64,000 nucleotides of DNA from Pseudoips prasinana (GCA_951640165.1 OX621252.1:8340501-8404500), one strand, 5' to 3'. Shown: positions 50,944-61,984, counted from the first letter of the stretch. The notes: generated by a model not told the origin, from the letters alone. Numbers and translations are program-made.

Positions 50944-52200
50944 ATAGGTTGGGGAAAAAGTTTCTTCGCATTTTTTAGGAAAATTCAAACCATTTTTAGT
51001 ATAGTTTATTTAAATTTAACTAAAGTATGTAGGTACCATTTTGTGCGATAACTTTTTGCCGTCTTGCAGGTAGGGACATGCATGTCCCATTGCTATAGAA
51101 ATTTTGGAACTTCTGATCAAAATACCGCGACAAGTAGTTTCGGCAGTCCTCTCGTGATGTTAACCTGACACTGCCTAAAGAATTCTGAAGAGACCAAAAC
51201 AGGTGGAAATCTGAAGGTGCAAAGCCAGGACTATATGGTGGATGCATTAACTCCTCCCAGCCAAACTCTCTTATGTTTTTGCTGTGGCTAAAGATGTGTG
51301 TGGTCTAGCGTTATCATGGTGAAAAACCACACCCCTTCTGTTGATTAACTCCGGCCGCTTTCTCTCAACTTCTTGCTTTTATCTCATCAGATGTTCGCAG
51401 TGGAGTTCAGAATTGATAAGCCTGTCTGGAGGTAACAGCTCATAATGAATAATGCCCTTCCAATCCCACACCACACACAGCATCACCTTGTTGCGAGTTA
51501 ACCCGGGTTTCGCCAAAGTCTGTGAAGCCTGACCGGTCTTTGACCACGCACGTTTGTCTTGTCGTACGTGATCCACATTTCATCACCAGTTATCAATCAG
51601 CTTCTTTAAAAATGGTTCGGTTTCATTACGTAATAAAGAATCACAAATGAGTACACGGTTCATTAGGTTTCTTTCAGTGAGCTCGTGAGATACCCAAATA
51701 TCGAGTTTTTTTGTGTACCTACCCGTTTTTTTTCAAATGCGCCTAAACTGTTTTCTGGTTAATTCCTACGCCTTCAGCTACGTCGTAACCACTGATATGT
51801 CGATCTTGCTCCACTTTTTCTAAAATGGCATCTATTTTATCCGTAATAGGGCGACCAGAGCGACGTGCATCTTTGAAATAAAATTGCCGGATTGAAAACG
51901 CTTAAACCAAATTTGTGCTTCTCTCACAGATACTGCACTAGGTCCATAGACATCGTAAAAAAATTTCCGCTGATTTCGTTGCATTTTTACCTTTTACGTA
52001 GTAAAATTTTAAAATGACGTTTAGAATTTCTTCATTCGATTCACTCATCTTGACAGTACAAAAAACAAACGAAAATCACACAATTTCCAAATTTAAATGT
52101 GGAATTATGTTCTTTAAAATTTCAACTTTCAATGGTACCAAAACCAGTCAAAACAAATGTATTACCACCTGCGATTGTAACCATATTCTAGCAAATAAAT
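50944..52200 (-). mobile_element. mariner-family DNA transposon, decayed
   Basis: The left end aggttggggaaaaagtttct is mariner-like terminal sequence. The transposase reads from 52048 to 51020 on the minus strand. A matching opposite terminal repeat was not found near 52200, so that end seems lost. Confidence 0.75.
51020..52048 (-). pseudogene. mariner transposase (DD34D), with frame breaks
   Basis: About 343 codons, the usual mariner length, starting MSESNEEILNVILKFYYVKG. Catalytic residues are still recognisable: TGDEMWITYD near 51570, HHDNARPHT near 51310, and HPPYSPGFAPSDFHLF at 51220-51250 with the third Asp. WVPH-type linker words and KRAWSKTGQASQTLAKPGLT, then VWDWKGIIHYELLP lie between. 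Several stops and indels separate the pieces, so it is not functional. Confidence 0.82.
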
Positions 52201-52300
52201 GATTGATTGACACCTTAAGCTTGCTTTTAATCTTAATGGCCGTGCCTGCATCTAGGTCACAATTCCAGGGTGGCTTGGGATCCGTAAAACTTTCAGTTCT

Positions 52301-52550
52301 CTGTGTCTGAGAGAACAGGTTCAGGGATATGTCTGAACTCAGAAAAGCCTCTTTCTAAGCATTCATGGTAATGGTAAATGACAGTACGCTATACTGTTAT
52401 TTCTGCCCTTAACCCACAGTACCAGATAACTAATCAGCAAAATCTTATTTCCCATTCGGATCAGTTCAGTGTTTGTCCGATACCATGAATGCGTAGAAAG
52501 AGGCTTTTCTGAGTTCAGACATATCCCTGAAACTGTTCTCTCAGACACAG
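52301..52550. repeat. 70-bp inverted repeat pair
   Basis: ctgtgtctgagagaacaggt...tgaatgc at 52301-52370 is near-complementary to 52481-52550, with a 110-bp spacer. It looks like a MITE or fold-back element; no TSD identified. Confidence 0.75.
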
Positions 52551-52559
52551 CGAACTATA

Positions 52560-53560
52560 GCCGCTCTGCGAGTTACTGCGTAATAATCTCAATAATGCGA
52601 TCACAAACTATGCAGGCGCGCTCGGCCACTAATTGTAGAAGAGTGGGAGTCGATACTGTGGTTATAGAAGTTGCTATCGCCCAACAAAGATTAGAGAAGC
52701 ACCGTTTTCCATCTTCTGTTTAAGTCTCAATGTCTCCTGTGTTGTTATGTATTGTTCTAAGTGTTGAGACGCGGTCATTACCTTGGGCACCACGGGTATC
52801 ATGTTGTAAGAGCGCAGGAAAAATAGGGCTCTTTCCAACTCTGGCGTCCCGTCTGCCCAACCGGTCTAGCGACGATAGGAAGCGACCGAACGGTATGTTG
52901 TCGTTGGTGTAGAATTGTGGTAATTATGGTCGCGTATGGTACGATCAAAACCCAAGTGTCTTCCGGTTTTGATCGTACCGTACAAGACCAAAATAGGTTG
53001 AATTAATTACAACACGTTTTAAGACAGCAAATACCATTATATTTTAAATTCAATTAGCCTATAAGAAAGTTCCTGGGACGGGCTATCTTTGTCTATGTAA
53101 ATAATTACTATCGTAAAGTTACATTTCTAAAGTAACATTAACATTTTAAGAACATCATACCAAATTTAAATAAGTAACTATTAATTGGCCCGTGGCTTCG
53201 GCGCTGTCAAAGTTTCCTCCAAAAGGGCCTATCTTTTTTCGAGATTTTTTCAATTCGTATTCTCCGTACCTTTTAAGACCTAGATGTAAAATAGATGTCA
53301 AAACGACATAATTTTATACGATTTTGCAATAAACCTAAGCTTTTCAGTAATATAGTTGAATCTTGGTAAGTGATATAAAAGTACCTTCTAATAACCTTTT
53401 TATTTTTTTATTTTGTTCTTACACCCTTTTTTACTCCCCTGTTGTTAAAGCAAGTAAAAAAGTGTAATATAAACCGCTTTTATTGGATTTGAAAAATGAT
53501 ACTTTGATAAGAAAACAACATTGAAAACGTCTTGTTGTCTTGCCTGTCACAGAATAAAAA
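52560..53560. other. No gene seen; short hairpin
   Basis: A ggtacgatcaaaacc/ggttttgatcgtacc hairpin lies at about 52938-52979. Otherwise no ORF, repeat or RNA recognised before the 53563 repeat. Confidence 0.4.
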
Positions 53561-53562
53561 AC

Positions 53563-53858
53563 CTGCAAAGTGCGAGGCGGACTCGCCCATGAAGAGTTCC
53601 GTAGCAGCAAGTATTTCTGAGTTTTTTTTTTTGGATTTCAGTTCTATGTTTGGGATACCCCCAAAATTATTGTTGTTATTCTATTTCTGTATGAAAATCT
53701 TAATGCGGTTAACAGAATACCTCTTCCTACCACGTTTCAACAGTACAGGTCTTATAGTTTCGGAAAAAAGTGGTTGTGACATACGGACGGACAGACAGAT
53801 ATGACAAATCTATAAAGGTTCCGTTTTTTGCCATTTGGCTACGGAACCCTAAAAATGC
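53563..53858 (+). repeat. ggccaagtgcgagtcggact repeat
   Basis: acctgcaaagtgcgaggcgg to ggctacggaaccctaaaaat, shortened copy upstream of gene copy C. Confidence 0.7.
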
Positions 53859-53993
53859 TTTTAGGCGTTTTCAACATAATGAAAGCTGTTTGTAATAATT
53901 ACGTCTTGTTTTAATTATATGGATAATAGTGACATACAAACTAAACTACCTATTTTCGTAAGTATACATGAATATCTGCTTGGTAGATAAGTA

Positions 53994-54000
53994 TATATAA
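53994..54000 (+). promoter_or_regulatory. TATA box of NAL-like copy C
   Basis: TATATAA followed by AGTGTACCA, 36 bp before the first and 48 bp before the second in-frame ATG. It matches the copy A promoter core. Confidence 0.6.
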
Positions 54001-54035
54001 AGTGTACCAGTGAACTCGGCCTACACACTTTAACA

Positions 54036-54125
54036 ATGTTCAGTCAAATGGCGTCCTATAAAATAATAACAATTATTTTTATAATTAATAATGTAGCTGT
54101 ATTACCAAGTTTGGGTGATTTAAAG
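54036..54125 (+). CDS. NAL-like copy C, exon 1 (signal-peptide exon)
   Basis: Plus strand, ending GDLK at a GTAAGT donor in phase 0. Two in-frame ATGs exist (54036, MFSQMASYK; 54048, MASYK). The second matches the MAS start of copies A and B and leaves a more normal leader after the TATA box. The core IITIIFIINNVAVLP is strongly hydrophobic, as in a signal peptide. Copy C lies divergently from copy B, with ATGs 15.4 kb apart. Confidence 0.75.
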
Positions 54126-54486
54126 GTAAGTTTTACTTTAAACTAATATAGTAATATAGACAATAGATTTGATTTTTTTGTTCATTTCTGTAACTTTTAA
54201 AGCGTAGAAATTGAGGTCCTGGGTTGGCTTCTGGGTGTTGGCATTATCACACCCCCGAAACTTAAAAAGCCTAAAGCCGTGGGTCGTTTACCTGACCTCT
54301 TTCTGATTGTGTCGGCAAGCTGTCTCATCGGATATGGGAGTGAGGGAAAAAAAGTCCACGAATGTTTGGGCAGACGCTTGTGACAGTTGTGACGGGAACC
54401 GATCACTTTACCGATTTATATTTGTTCGACTTTCATTTTACTGAGAACTATTGACCGACGTCTTATTGCTGTATGCTGTATGTATA

Positions 54487-54528
54487 AATTTGACAGATTG
54501 GGGTAGATGGATGTGCTGGCGTCTGTAC
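54487..54528. mobile_element. Half copy of the acagacgccagcac MITE
   Basis: Only the right arm is present: tttgacagattggggtag followed by gtgctggcgtctgtac. It is in intron 1 of copy C. Confidence 0.6.
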
Positions 54529-54767
54529 AACGACGCCATGTTTGAGATGTAATGCGACTTTGGTGATTTCTTATAATGAGTGTTTCTTATTATAAGTGTT
54601 GTTTTAATTATATATATATATACAGCTAGTTAAAAATAATTATGTCAAAGTATTTATTTTGAACTTGCTATACCCCGTAATTTTTTCATTGTTTACAAAG
54701 TTTAATCAAAATCTGTTCGATAGTTTTGCGTGAAAGAGTACATCTATACTCATAAACTTTCGCATAT

Positions 54768-55325
54768 ATAATACTAGCTGTGCCCCGCGGGTTTACCCGC
54801 GTTAAACTTTATAAATTATAGCCTACATGTTATTCGGATATATATCTAAGCTATATTACTACATAGTTTCATCAAAATCCGTTCGATAGTTTAGCGTGAA
54901 ACACTGACAAACATCCATGTATCCATACTCGCAAACTTTCACATTTATAATAATACTAGCTATGCCCCGCGGTTAGGCGCGTTAAAGTAGTTTTAGTGTT
55001 AAAGAGTAACAAACATAATCCATACATCTATACTCACAAATTTTCGCAATTTGTAATATTAGCAGGATGTGTACCTCCGGCGGTTTTGGCAGTGCACGCC
55101 GGAATAGCTCGCAGATGGTAGTGTTTTTCCTACTTACTTAACACTTATTGCCAGATTTTGGACAATTCACACAAAATCTTTATAAATTGTAACCTATGTG
55201 TTATTCTGATGTATAAGCTATATTACAGTAAAGTTTCATTGAAATCCATTCAGTAGTTTTTATGTGAAAGAGTAACAAACTTCCATCCATCCATACTTAC
55301 AAACTTACGCGTTTATAAGGATCAG
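54768..55325. repeat. Cluster of gccccgcgg-family repeats in intron 1 of copy C
   Basis: Two plus-oriented starts (actagctgtgccccgcgggt at 54774, actagctatgccccgcggtt at 54956) and one reverse copy ending near 55325. Together they fill most of the intron, stopping about 35 bp before exon 2. Confidence 0.68.
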
Positions 55326-55359
55326 TAGGATAACTTTAAAACTATATTTAATGTTTCAG

Positions 55360-55480
55360 GGATTGAAAGGACTGGTCGCTCCAGCATTTACACCAATCAA
55401 TGACCAGGGCGAACTCTCCGTGGAAGTAATTCCTCAATACGCGCAGTATCTTGCAGCCAATCATGTGAAAGGAGTGTTGA
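55360..55480 (+). CDS. NAL-like copy C, exon 2
   Basis: 121 nt from a TTTCAG acceptor to a GTACGT donor, phase 1 at the end. It encodes GLKGLVAPAFTPINDQGELS, then VEVIPQYAQYLAANHVKGVL. It is two codons shorter than the A and B exons. No exon 3-7 homologue was found in the remaining 8.5 kb, so the gene either continues past the window through a long intron or is a 3-prime-truncated copy. A 93-bp perfect inverted repeat begins 18 bp after the donor site. Confidence 0.8.
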
Positions 55481-55497
55481 GTACGTACGGTGTGCCT

Positions 55498-55748
55498 TAG
55501 AAATAGAGCATATTTTATTACCTCATCAAAATGTGCTATATGCCATGCACAGAAGGTTGACTTCGTCAACTTAAATACGAAGCAACTCTCGAAGAAATCT
55601 AGCTCGCGCGAGTAAGAACTTGCGCGAGCTAGATTTCACTTCATAGGCTCGCAGTGAGAGTTGCTTCGTATTTAAGTTGACGAAGTCAACCTTCTGTGCA
55701 TGGCATATAGCACATTTTGATGAGGTAATAAAATATGCTCTATTTCTA
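55498..55748. mobile_element. 251-bp element with 93-bp perfect inverted repeats
   Basis: 55498-55590 (tagaaatagagcatatttta...) and 55656-55748 are exact complements. The 65-bp centre contains a second near-palindrome (aaatctagctcgcgc / gcgcgagctagattt). Starts 18 bp after the copy C exon 2 donor. Perfect arms imply a very young insertion or gene conversion. Confidence 0.9.
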
Positions 55749-55824
55749 TTCCACTTTATTGCCTCTGCCACTGAATTTAGTCTAACTAGGCTAAACGAAA
55801 TCATATACATTTAAAAAACATGTA

Positions 55825-56009
55825 AAAAAACTTGAGAGGTGTCAAGGGACACCCGGATGGAACGAAGTTATTCTAAACGAGAGAGAGAGACAGACAGAGA
55901 AACATGCGCACGCCGCACAGCTGCAAAAAGTGTCGTGACGACTTTTCGTAAGAATTTTTTCCGTCTAGCCCCCTTTCACAACGCGCGATAAGCAACTTCG
56001 TTCCAATAA
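55825..56009 (-). repeat. Interspersed repeat, deleted copy of the 13728 family
   Basis: aaacttgagaggtgtcaagg to gcgataagcaacttcgttcc, internally deleted compared with the 13728 and 56492 copies. Confidence 0.7.
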
Positions 56010-56246
56010 ATAAAATAGATATTTATTTTTTTGTAATGTTTTTGAATTGGAGATTTGGGCAGAGACGTCATATCGGATATACCTATGATCCGACAGAGTC
56101 TCCACCTCCTGTAAAACGGCGAATTTTTGTTCGACACATCAGCATGAACGTCTTCTCGCGTTGTCTGTATATACAAGGGCCACTCAAAACGAAATCCATA
56201 TGCCTATTTCACTTAACCAAAGTATAGTGTTTTCATTTATTTAAAA

Positions 56247-56460
56247 CCCCGCGGTTTTAGCCGCGTTAAATTTTATAAACTATTCCAGCTCCCCTAGTAG
56301 GTGATAGTGTGATAATGCGTAGTTTATATATTGACCCGGCCTCTTAGTTGCAGTACTTTTTGAGTTTAGCACGGTCATACTTACAGACAAACAGACAAAA
56401 ATTCTAAAAACTATAGTGTTGACTTCGATATCGATTGTACATCACGCCCCAAATATTTTT
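56247..56460 (+). repeat. gccccgcgg-family repeat
   Basis: accccgcggttttagccgcg, tgatagtgtgataatgcgta, tgacccggcctcttagttg, ending gtacatcacgccccaaatat; same order as 31134-31400. Confidence 0.68.
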
Positions 56461-56491
56461 TTTTTTTTTAATATTCAAATACAGTTTTGCC

Positions 56492-56800
56492 CTTCCTACG
56501 ATTTTATTGGAACGAAGTTTCTTATCGCGCGTTGTGCGTGTTCTTATGGGGCTAGACGGAAAAAAATCATACGAAAAGTTGTCACGACACTTTTTGCAGC
56601 TGTGCGGCGTACGCATGTTTCTCTGTCTGTCTGTCTCTCTCTCTCTCTTTCTTATAGAAAGCAAGCCAGATATTTTCATTTCTATTTCGCATTGAACAGT
56701 GTGGTGTCGCGACGATTATTTTTGTTGAGTGTATACAGGTTTTTTGTACATAATAAATAACTTCGTTCCATCCGGGTGTCCCTTGACACCTCTCAAGTTT
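56492..56800 (+). repeat. Interspersed repeat, copy of the 13728 family
   Basis: ttggaacgaagtttcttatc to cttgacacctctcaagtttt, nearly colinear with 13728-14072, with a CT microsatellite at 56620-56650. Confidence 0.7.
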
Positions 56801-57059
56801 TTTATAAGTATAGATTTTTTTATTTTTTTTATTCACGTAGACTTTAAAAAGCGCTTGTAAATAGTCAGAACATGTTTGTAGTAATACAGTTATTATTTCT
56901 AGTTACATATTACAGATATTTAGGTACACGGCATGTTAAAACATTTATACAATTTATTTTATAATTGTCAAGGAGATTATGTTTAGTTGAAGTTTATAAT
57001 ATTATGTATTGAAATTTATATTTTACTACATATTGTCTAAATGGTTCTGTCTATATTAA

Positions 57060-57300
57060 GGTATGAATTCAGTATTATTATTATAACGGACCTTGTGTTT
57101 AAAACGACGGTCGCGCCTTAATGCTACCACCGGATCCAATGCGCCTCAACTGAGAAGACCCAGCGAAACAAACTCAGCAGGTTCATCTTCTACCGATTTG
57201 AACACGGCCCAGTTAAGACGGGCTCCGGTCGACGGCGAAACATACTCAAGCGGGTATGAACACGGGATTTGGTCCACTTAAAGTAATTATTTAGTAGGCA
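57060..57300. other. Unassigned GC-richer segment, possible retrotransposon 3-prime UTR
   Basis: Short stretch (gcgcctcaactgagaagacc, ggcccagttaagacgggct) next to the 3-prime end of the Jockey/CR1-type element. The 62-codon plus frame here is not like any family known to me. Confidence 0.35.
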
Positions 57301-57490
57301 AACACAGTATCTGCTCGATCGGTTGTCTGAATGAATATTAATTTAGATTATATTTAGGAAACAAAAGAAAAACATCGAAACATTAACATTATTCATTTTG
57401 AGACAGAGTCAATAAATTTAAATTTAGTATATATTAGCAATCAGACAGATAGTCACAGATAGTTCACATAACTCAACAAATTAGTCATGT

Positions 57491-58176
57491 CTATATGGCT
57501 ACAAGATCTCCAGCGAGCAATGTGCAGGTAGGTGGTGAGCGCCAGGCGTCTTTGTCATCGATGTACTCTTTAGTGGTATAATAACCCCTAGCCATAAGTA
57601 CACGTTTAATATGTGTCTTGAAACTTGTGTCAGGCATATCAGTAATATGAGTAGGAAGCTTCCCTGCATTTAATAAGAGGTTATTTGCTGAAAACATTTT
57701 GACATAAGACCGAGTGTTTTATTCTGTTCAATAAGATCTTTGTCCTTCCTATTTACTTTAAATATAAGTGACGTATCATCAGCGAACAAAACTATGTCTG
57801 ATACTTTCTCCACCAGATAAGGGAGATCATTAATATATACTAGAAATAAAAATGGGCCCAAGATAGATCCCTGGGGCACCCCCATTTTCACAGGATGACG
57901 TGCCGAAATGATACCGTCTATCGAAACCATCTGTTCTCGACCCGATAAATAGGACACTACAAGATCAAGAGACGTACCAGATATGCCATAGTACTGCAGT
58001 TTTACAACGAGTGTACGGTGATCAACGCAATCGAAAGCCTTGGAGAGATCACAGAAAACTCCCAGCGCATCCTGTGACCCCTCCCAAGCCTCCAATATAG
58101 ACTTCATTAGGGTACACCCCGCAGGGTGGAGGGTGGTGGATGAGGTGGTCACTCTTTCTGACCACCGGCACATCAT
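57491..58176 (-). pseudogene. Jockey/CR1-type RT, central and terminal parts
   Basis: Frame 58176-57670 contains GVFCDLSKAFDCVDHRTLVV (first catalytic Asp), VKMGVPQGSILGPFLFLVYI and VLFADDTSLIFKV (FADD). After a frame change near 57690, MFSANNLLLNAGK is followed at once by LPTHITDMPDTSFKTHIKRV and ARGYYTTKEYIDDKDAW, normally more than 200 residues apart. The thumb region was deleted. Confidence 0.8.
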
Positions 58177-61129
58177 TTGTGATATAACTTTCCGTCACTC
58201 ACACGTCGGCCTTGTACGTCAGAATAGTAACCCCCAACGTTGGTCTCTTAAGCAGCTCAACCGTGACATGCTTGTTGCTGCAACCCATGATGTGGATTGG
58301 GGAAATTGGGGAGAGTATGGGCACACATCCAATCCGGAAGCTTTTGCAGCATGTTTGAGAGCCAAAATGGTTAGTATTTGTGATATCGCTATGCCTCGGA
58401 TCAGGCCGGTAAAAAAGAGACGCTCCGTGTACTGGTGGTCGACGAGTATTGCGCAATTACGCATATCTTGTGTTAGGGCTCGCCGACAGTACACGAGAGC
58501 GAGAAGAAGACGGCGAGCAACAGCTGACGAAATTTCATCAGCGTATCAAAACTACCGAGTTGCCACAATGGCGCTTCAAACTGCCATCGTCAACGCTAAG
58601 GTGCAGTCCTGGAACGAACTTATCAAAGCGCTCAACAGGGATCCATGGGGGCGCCCATACAAGGTGATAATGGGAAAGCTCAGACCGTGGGTCCCTCCTT
58701 TGACGGAGACATTGGACCCTGAATTTGTGACGAGAGTTATCAATACACTCTTTCCCAGACTCCAGGATATGCCCTCTGACTATCCTTTTCATCCAGATAA
58801 CTCGTTTTGGTCGTATGATCTGTAAGTGACTGAGGGGGAGTTGGACCGTGCTGTAGGGCGAATGGCTGCCCGTAACACTGCCCCTGGCCCCGATGGCATT
58901 CCAGGTCGAGCGTGGGCGCTGGCTCTAACGGTGCTTAGCAACAGATTGAGGCAGCTATTTAGTAGCTGTCTCCGCCACGCAGTGTTTCCTCTTGCCTGGA
59001 AGAAGGCTAAGCTGGTTCTCATACAGAAGAGTGGCAGGTCCGCTGATTCTCCCTCATCATTTCGTCCCATCTGCTTGCTTGATGAGGTGGGCAAGCTGTT
59101 TGAGCGCATTATAGCTGCCCGTCTCAATGAGCACCTGTCGCGTGTCGGTCCCGACGTAACGGATTTCCAGTTTGGTTTCCGAAAGGGACGGTCGACGGTG
59201 GACGCTATCCGACGCGTCCAGTATCTATCGGAGATGGCGGTCCGGGCGGGGGAGTTGCATTGGCCATAAGTTTAGATATTGACAATGCCTTCAACTTCCT
59301 CCCTTGGCAGGCAATACGGGAGGCACTGGTATATCACAATGTCCCTCCCTACTTGCGATACATCGTAGAGGGGTATTTGCGTGACAGGTGTATTAGATAC
59401 ATAGATAGGAATGGTGATGAGACGGTGAGGGAGGTCAACTGTGGCGTTCCTCAAGGATCGGTTTTGGGTCCCTTGCTGTGGAATCTGGCATATGACGCGG
59501 TTTTGAGGACTACTCTTCCCCCTGGAGTGAATTGCGTGTGTTATGCTGACGACACACTCATATTAGCTAGGGGGACAAACTTTGAGGAGACCCTCCGGGT
59601 TGCCGAGTTAGGGGTTGATTGTGTCATAGGCAGAATTGGTGCTCTGGGCCTCCAGGTGGCACCTCATAAAACCGAAGCACTGTGGTTTTACAACATTCGA
59701 AGGCGAGTGGAACCACCTAGCTCTCCCATTCGGGTAGGTGATGTTGCTGTTCAGGTGAGTCAACATCTTAAGTACCTCGGCTTTACTTTGGATCGGCGCT
59801 GGGGATTTGAGGAACACTTCAGGCGGTTGGTCCCTCGTGTTCGGAAGGTGGCTGGGGCCTTTCAAAGGATACTGCCCAACCTCGGGGGGCCAAGAGAAGA
59901 AGTCCGCCGCCTCTATGGTGGGGTCGTGCGATCCATGGCTCTCTATGGGGCGCCCGTCTGGTCACATCGCCTGACGGACTCCTCACGCTGCAGGGCTATG
60001 CTTAATAGCCTGCAGCGAGTGATAGCCATAAGGATCGTACGGGGTTACCGGACTATATCATTAGAAGAGGCCACTGTTCTGGCGCGTTTCCCACCATTTG
60101 ATATTCTGGCTGGTATTGACAAGGAAGTTTATGATGCAACCCATGTTCGTGCCTGTCACGGTTCGGGTGTGGACGTTCAAAATGAGGTGACTGAAGTGCG
60201 GCGAAATGCGCACCGACGTGCTCTTGAAATATGGCGGGAGCGGCTAGAACTGCCGCGAAATTCTATCCAACGCGCCGTTGGTGCCGTTCTGCCCAGTCTC
60301 AACGCCTGTTTGGAAAGTAGGCAAAGCGTGACCAGTGTACAGATTGACTCAGATACTTACCGGACACGGGTGTTTCGGTAAGTATCTGAATCGTATAGGA
60401 AGGGAGCTAACGACGCAGTGCCATCACTGTGGGAGTGGCGAGGACTCAGTCCAACATACACTCCAAGAGTGCCTAGCTTGGGAAGCTGAGAGGGGAGTCC
60501 TGGTTGCACGGATCGGGCGCGATCTTTCACCGCCAGCACTTATTATGGCTATGCTGACGGATAATGCAAACTGGAAGGCAGTGGCTTCTTTCTGTGAAGC
60601 TGTAAAACTACAGAAAGAGGCCGCTGAGCGGCAACGAGAAATGGCTGATCCCACCCGCAGAAGAGTGAGGCGCCAGTGAGGTGGCATAAGCCTTTACTCT
60701 GGTGGAGAGATTGGCACCGGAGAAAAGTTCGGTGCGAGTGTGGAGGGTGGCTCTATAATGGCCATATCTTATGGCTCTCTAGGTGCCACCCCCGGGTTCA
60801 CAGGTGGTTGGAGTGGGGACCCCGACCGCCCTTGTCCTTAAGGAGGTGGGCCTGGGAAGAGGCGATTTGTGGCAGCTGCAAGTCGCCTATGCATAAAATA
60901 AGCAACGAGGGCTTCGCGCCCCGGGAGGAGTCTATCTTTAGACGCATAGTTGCAGGTGGTGGTTCCGGATGTCAATCGTTTCGAGTTCCCGGAGCCATGA
61001 CTATAAGCATCTAGAGGCTAGGCTGACGTGGTGGTTTTAGTGAACCCTGTGGACTCCCACATACCCCGTCGTCTCCCCCTAACGGCGGGGACCTATAAAA
61101 GGTTTCCACCACGAAAAAAAAAAAAAAAA
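58124..61129 (+). mobile_element. R1-clade non-LTR retrotransposon, 5-prime truncated, nested
   Basis: 3006 bp ending in a 17-bp poly-A, with exact 14-bp target duplications gggtacaccccgca at 58110-58123 and 61130-61143. It is inserted in the opposite orientation to the host Jockey-type element. GC-rich relative to flanks. It holds the end of the endonuclease, RT, zinc-knuckle and a 450-bp 3-prime UTR. One nonsense codon and two frameshifts. Confidence 0.92.
58129..60679 (+). pseudogene. R1-clade ORF2 (endonuclease end, RT, zinc knuckle), broken
   Basis: Order: TLSDHRHIICDITF (last endonuclease motif, catalytic His); Arg-rich linker; stop TAA at 58823-58825; RNTAPGPDGIPGRAW, SFRPICLLDEVGKLFERI, FQFGFRKGRSTVDAI; frameshift near 59260; SLDIDNAFNFLPW (first Asp), VNCGVPQGSVLGPLLW, NCVCYADDTLILARG (catalytic YADD); ILPNLGGPREEVRRL, RVIAIRIVRGYRTI; frameshift near 60340-60380; LTGHGCFGKYLNRIGRE and CHHCGSGEDSVQHTLQEC. 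All RT catalytic motifs are kept, but three breaks make it inactive. Confidence 0.88.
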
Positions 61130-61143
61130 GGGTACACCCCGCA

Positions 61144-61980
61144 TCCTGAGTCGAGTGGCCCCTTGTAAAACCAAACTGCTTGTTATGCAATATCCCATTC
61201 AAGTTAAAGTGTGACAACATTTGGCTAACCATGAGCTTTTCAAATATTTTACTTAAAGCTGGAAGGATTGAGATAGGTCTGTAATTTGTGGCATTCTCAG
61301 TACAACCTGCCTTGAAAACGGGTACTGTCTTACTATTTTTCAATTAAATCAGGAAAGACACCATCACTTACACAGCCATTGAAGAAGGCTGCAAGGACTG
61401 TAGCAATGTTTTGAAGGATTGATTGAATTGCTTTAACAGACAGTCCCCATAAATCTTCTGTGCCCTTCTTTTTAATACTATTGAAAGCTTTTATAATATC
61501 TTCACTCGCTACAAATTGAAAACTAAATTTAGGCACATCTTGTTTTAAAGTTTGATTTAAAAACAGTTCAGCTATATCTGGTGACGATAACAGGAACTTA
61601 GTTGTATCCACAGGTATATTTGTAAAAAAATCTGCGAAAAAATTGGCAATCGTAGGCTTGTCTGCAACCAGTTCGTCACTAATACTTAATGTTACTGTTT
61701 GATTGCTTAATCTACTTTTACCAGTTTCAGTATTAATTATTTGCCACGCTGATTTTATTTTGTTATCAGATTTTTTAATATTGTCTCTAACGTATAAAGC
61801 TTTGGCTTGTATTCAAACCTTTTTAAAAAAAATTGAATAGTTTCTAACATAATTAATAAAATTGACTTCGGGTGTATAGGACTTTATGTCATACAACTCG
61901 TATAAAAAATCTCTACTCAGTCTACTACCTTGAGTTGTAGTGCAGTCATTGAAGCGAAAAATACGGTCTTACCTCCGAAT
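61144..61980 (-). pseudogene. Jockey/CR1-type RT, N-terminal part
   Basis: Frames from about 61980 read PVDTTKFLLSSPDIAELFLN, FVASEDIIKAFNSIKKKGTE and ILQNIATVLAAFFNGCVSDG. A frame change near 61335 is followed by TVPVFKAGCTENATNYRPIS, LPALSKIFEKLMVSQMLSHF and LHNKQFGFTRGHSTQDA, ending at the R1-clade insertion. These are RT motifs 0-2. Confidence 0.78.
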
Positions 61981-61984
61981 TTTT

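Larger units (their letters stand above)
57480..61980 (-). mobile_element. Jockey/CR1-type non-LTR retrotransposon, split and internally deleted
   Basis: The minus-strand coding remnants run from about 61950 to 57490, interrupted by the plus-strand R1-clade element at 58124-61129. The pieces on each side repeat the same 14-bp gggtacaccccgca, so the original sequence is the simple junction. The C-terminal end is joined directly to an earlier part, showing an internal deletion near 57660-57690. Confidence 0.82.

Noticed and set aside
58040..58128. N-terminal 30 codons of the plus-strand frame before the R1-clade element
   Set aside because: This part is antisense host Jockey-type RT plus the target duplication; the R1-clade sequence starts at 58124.
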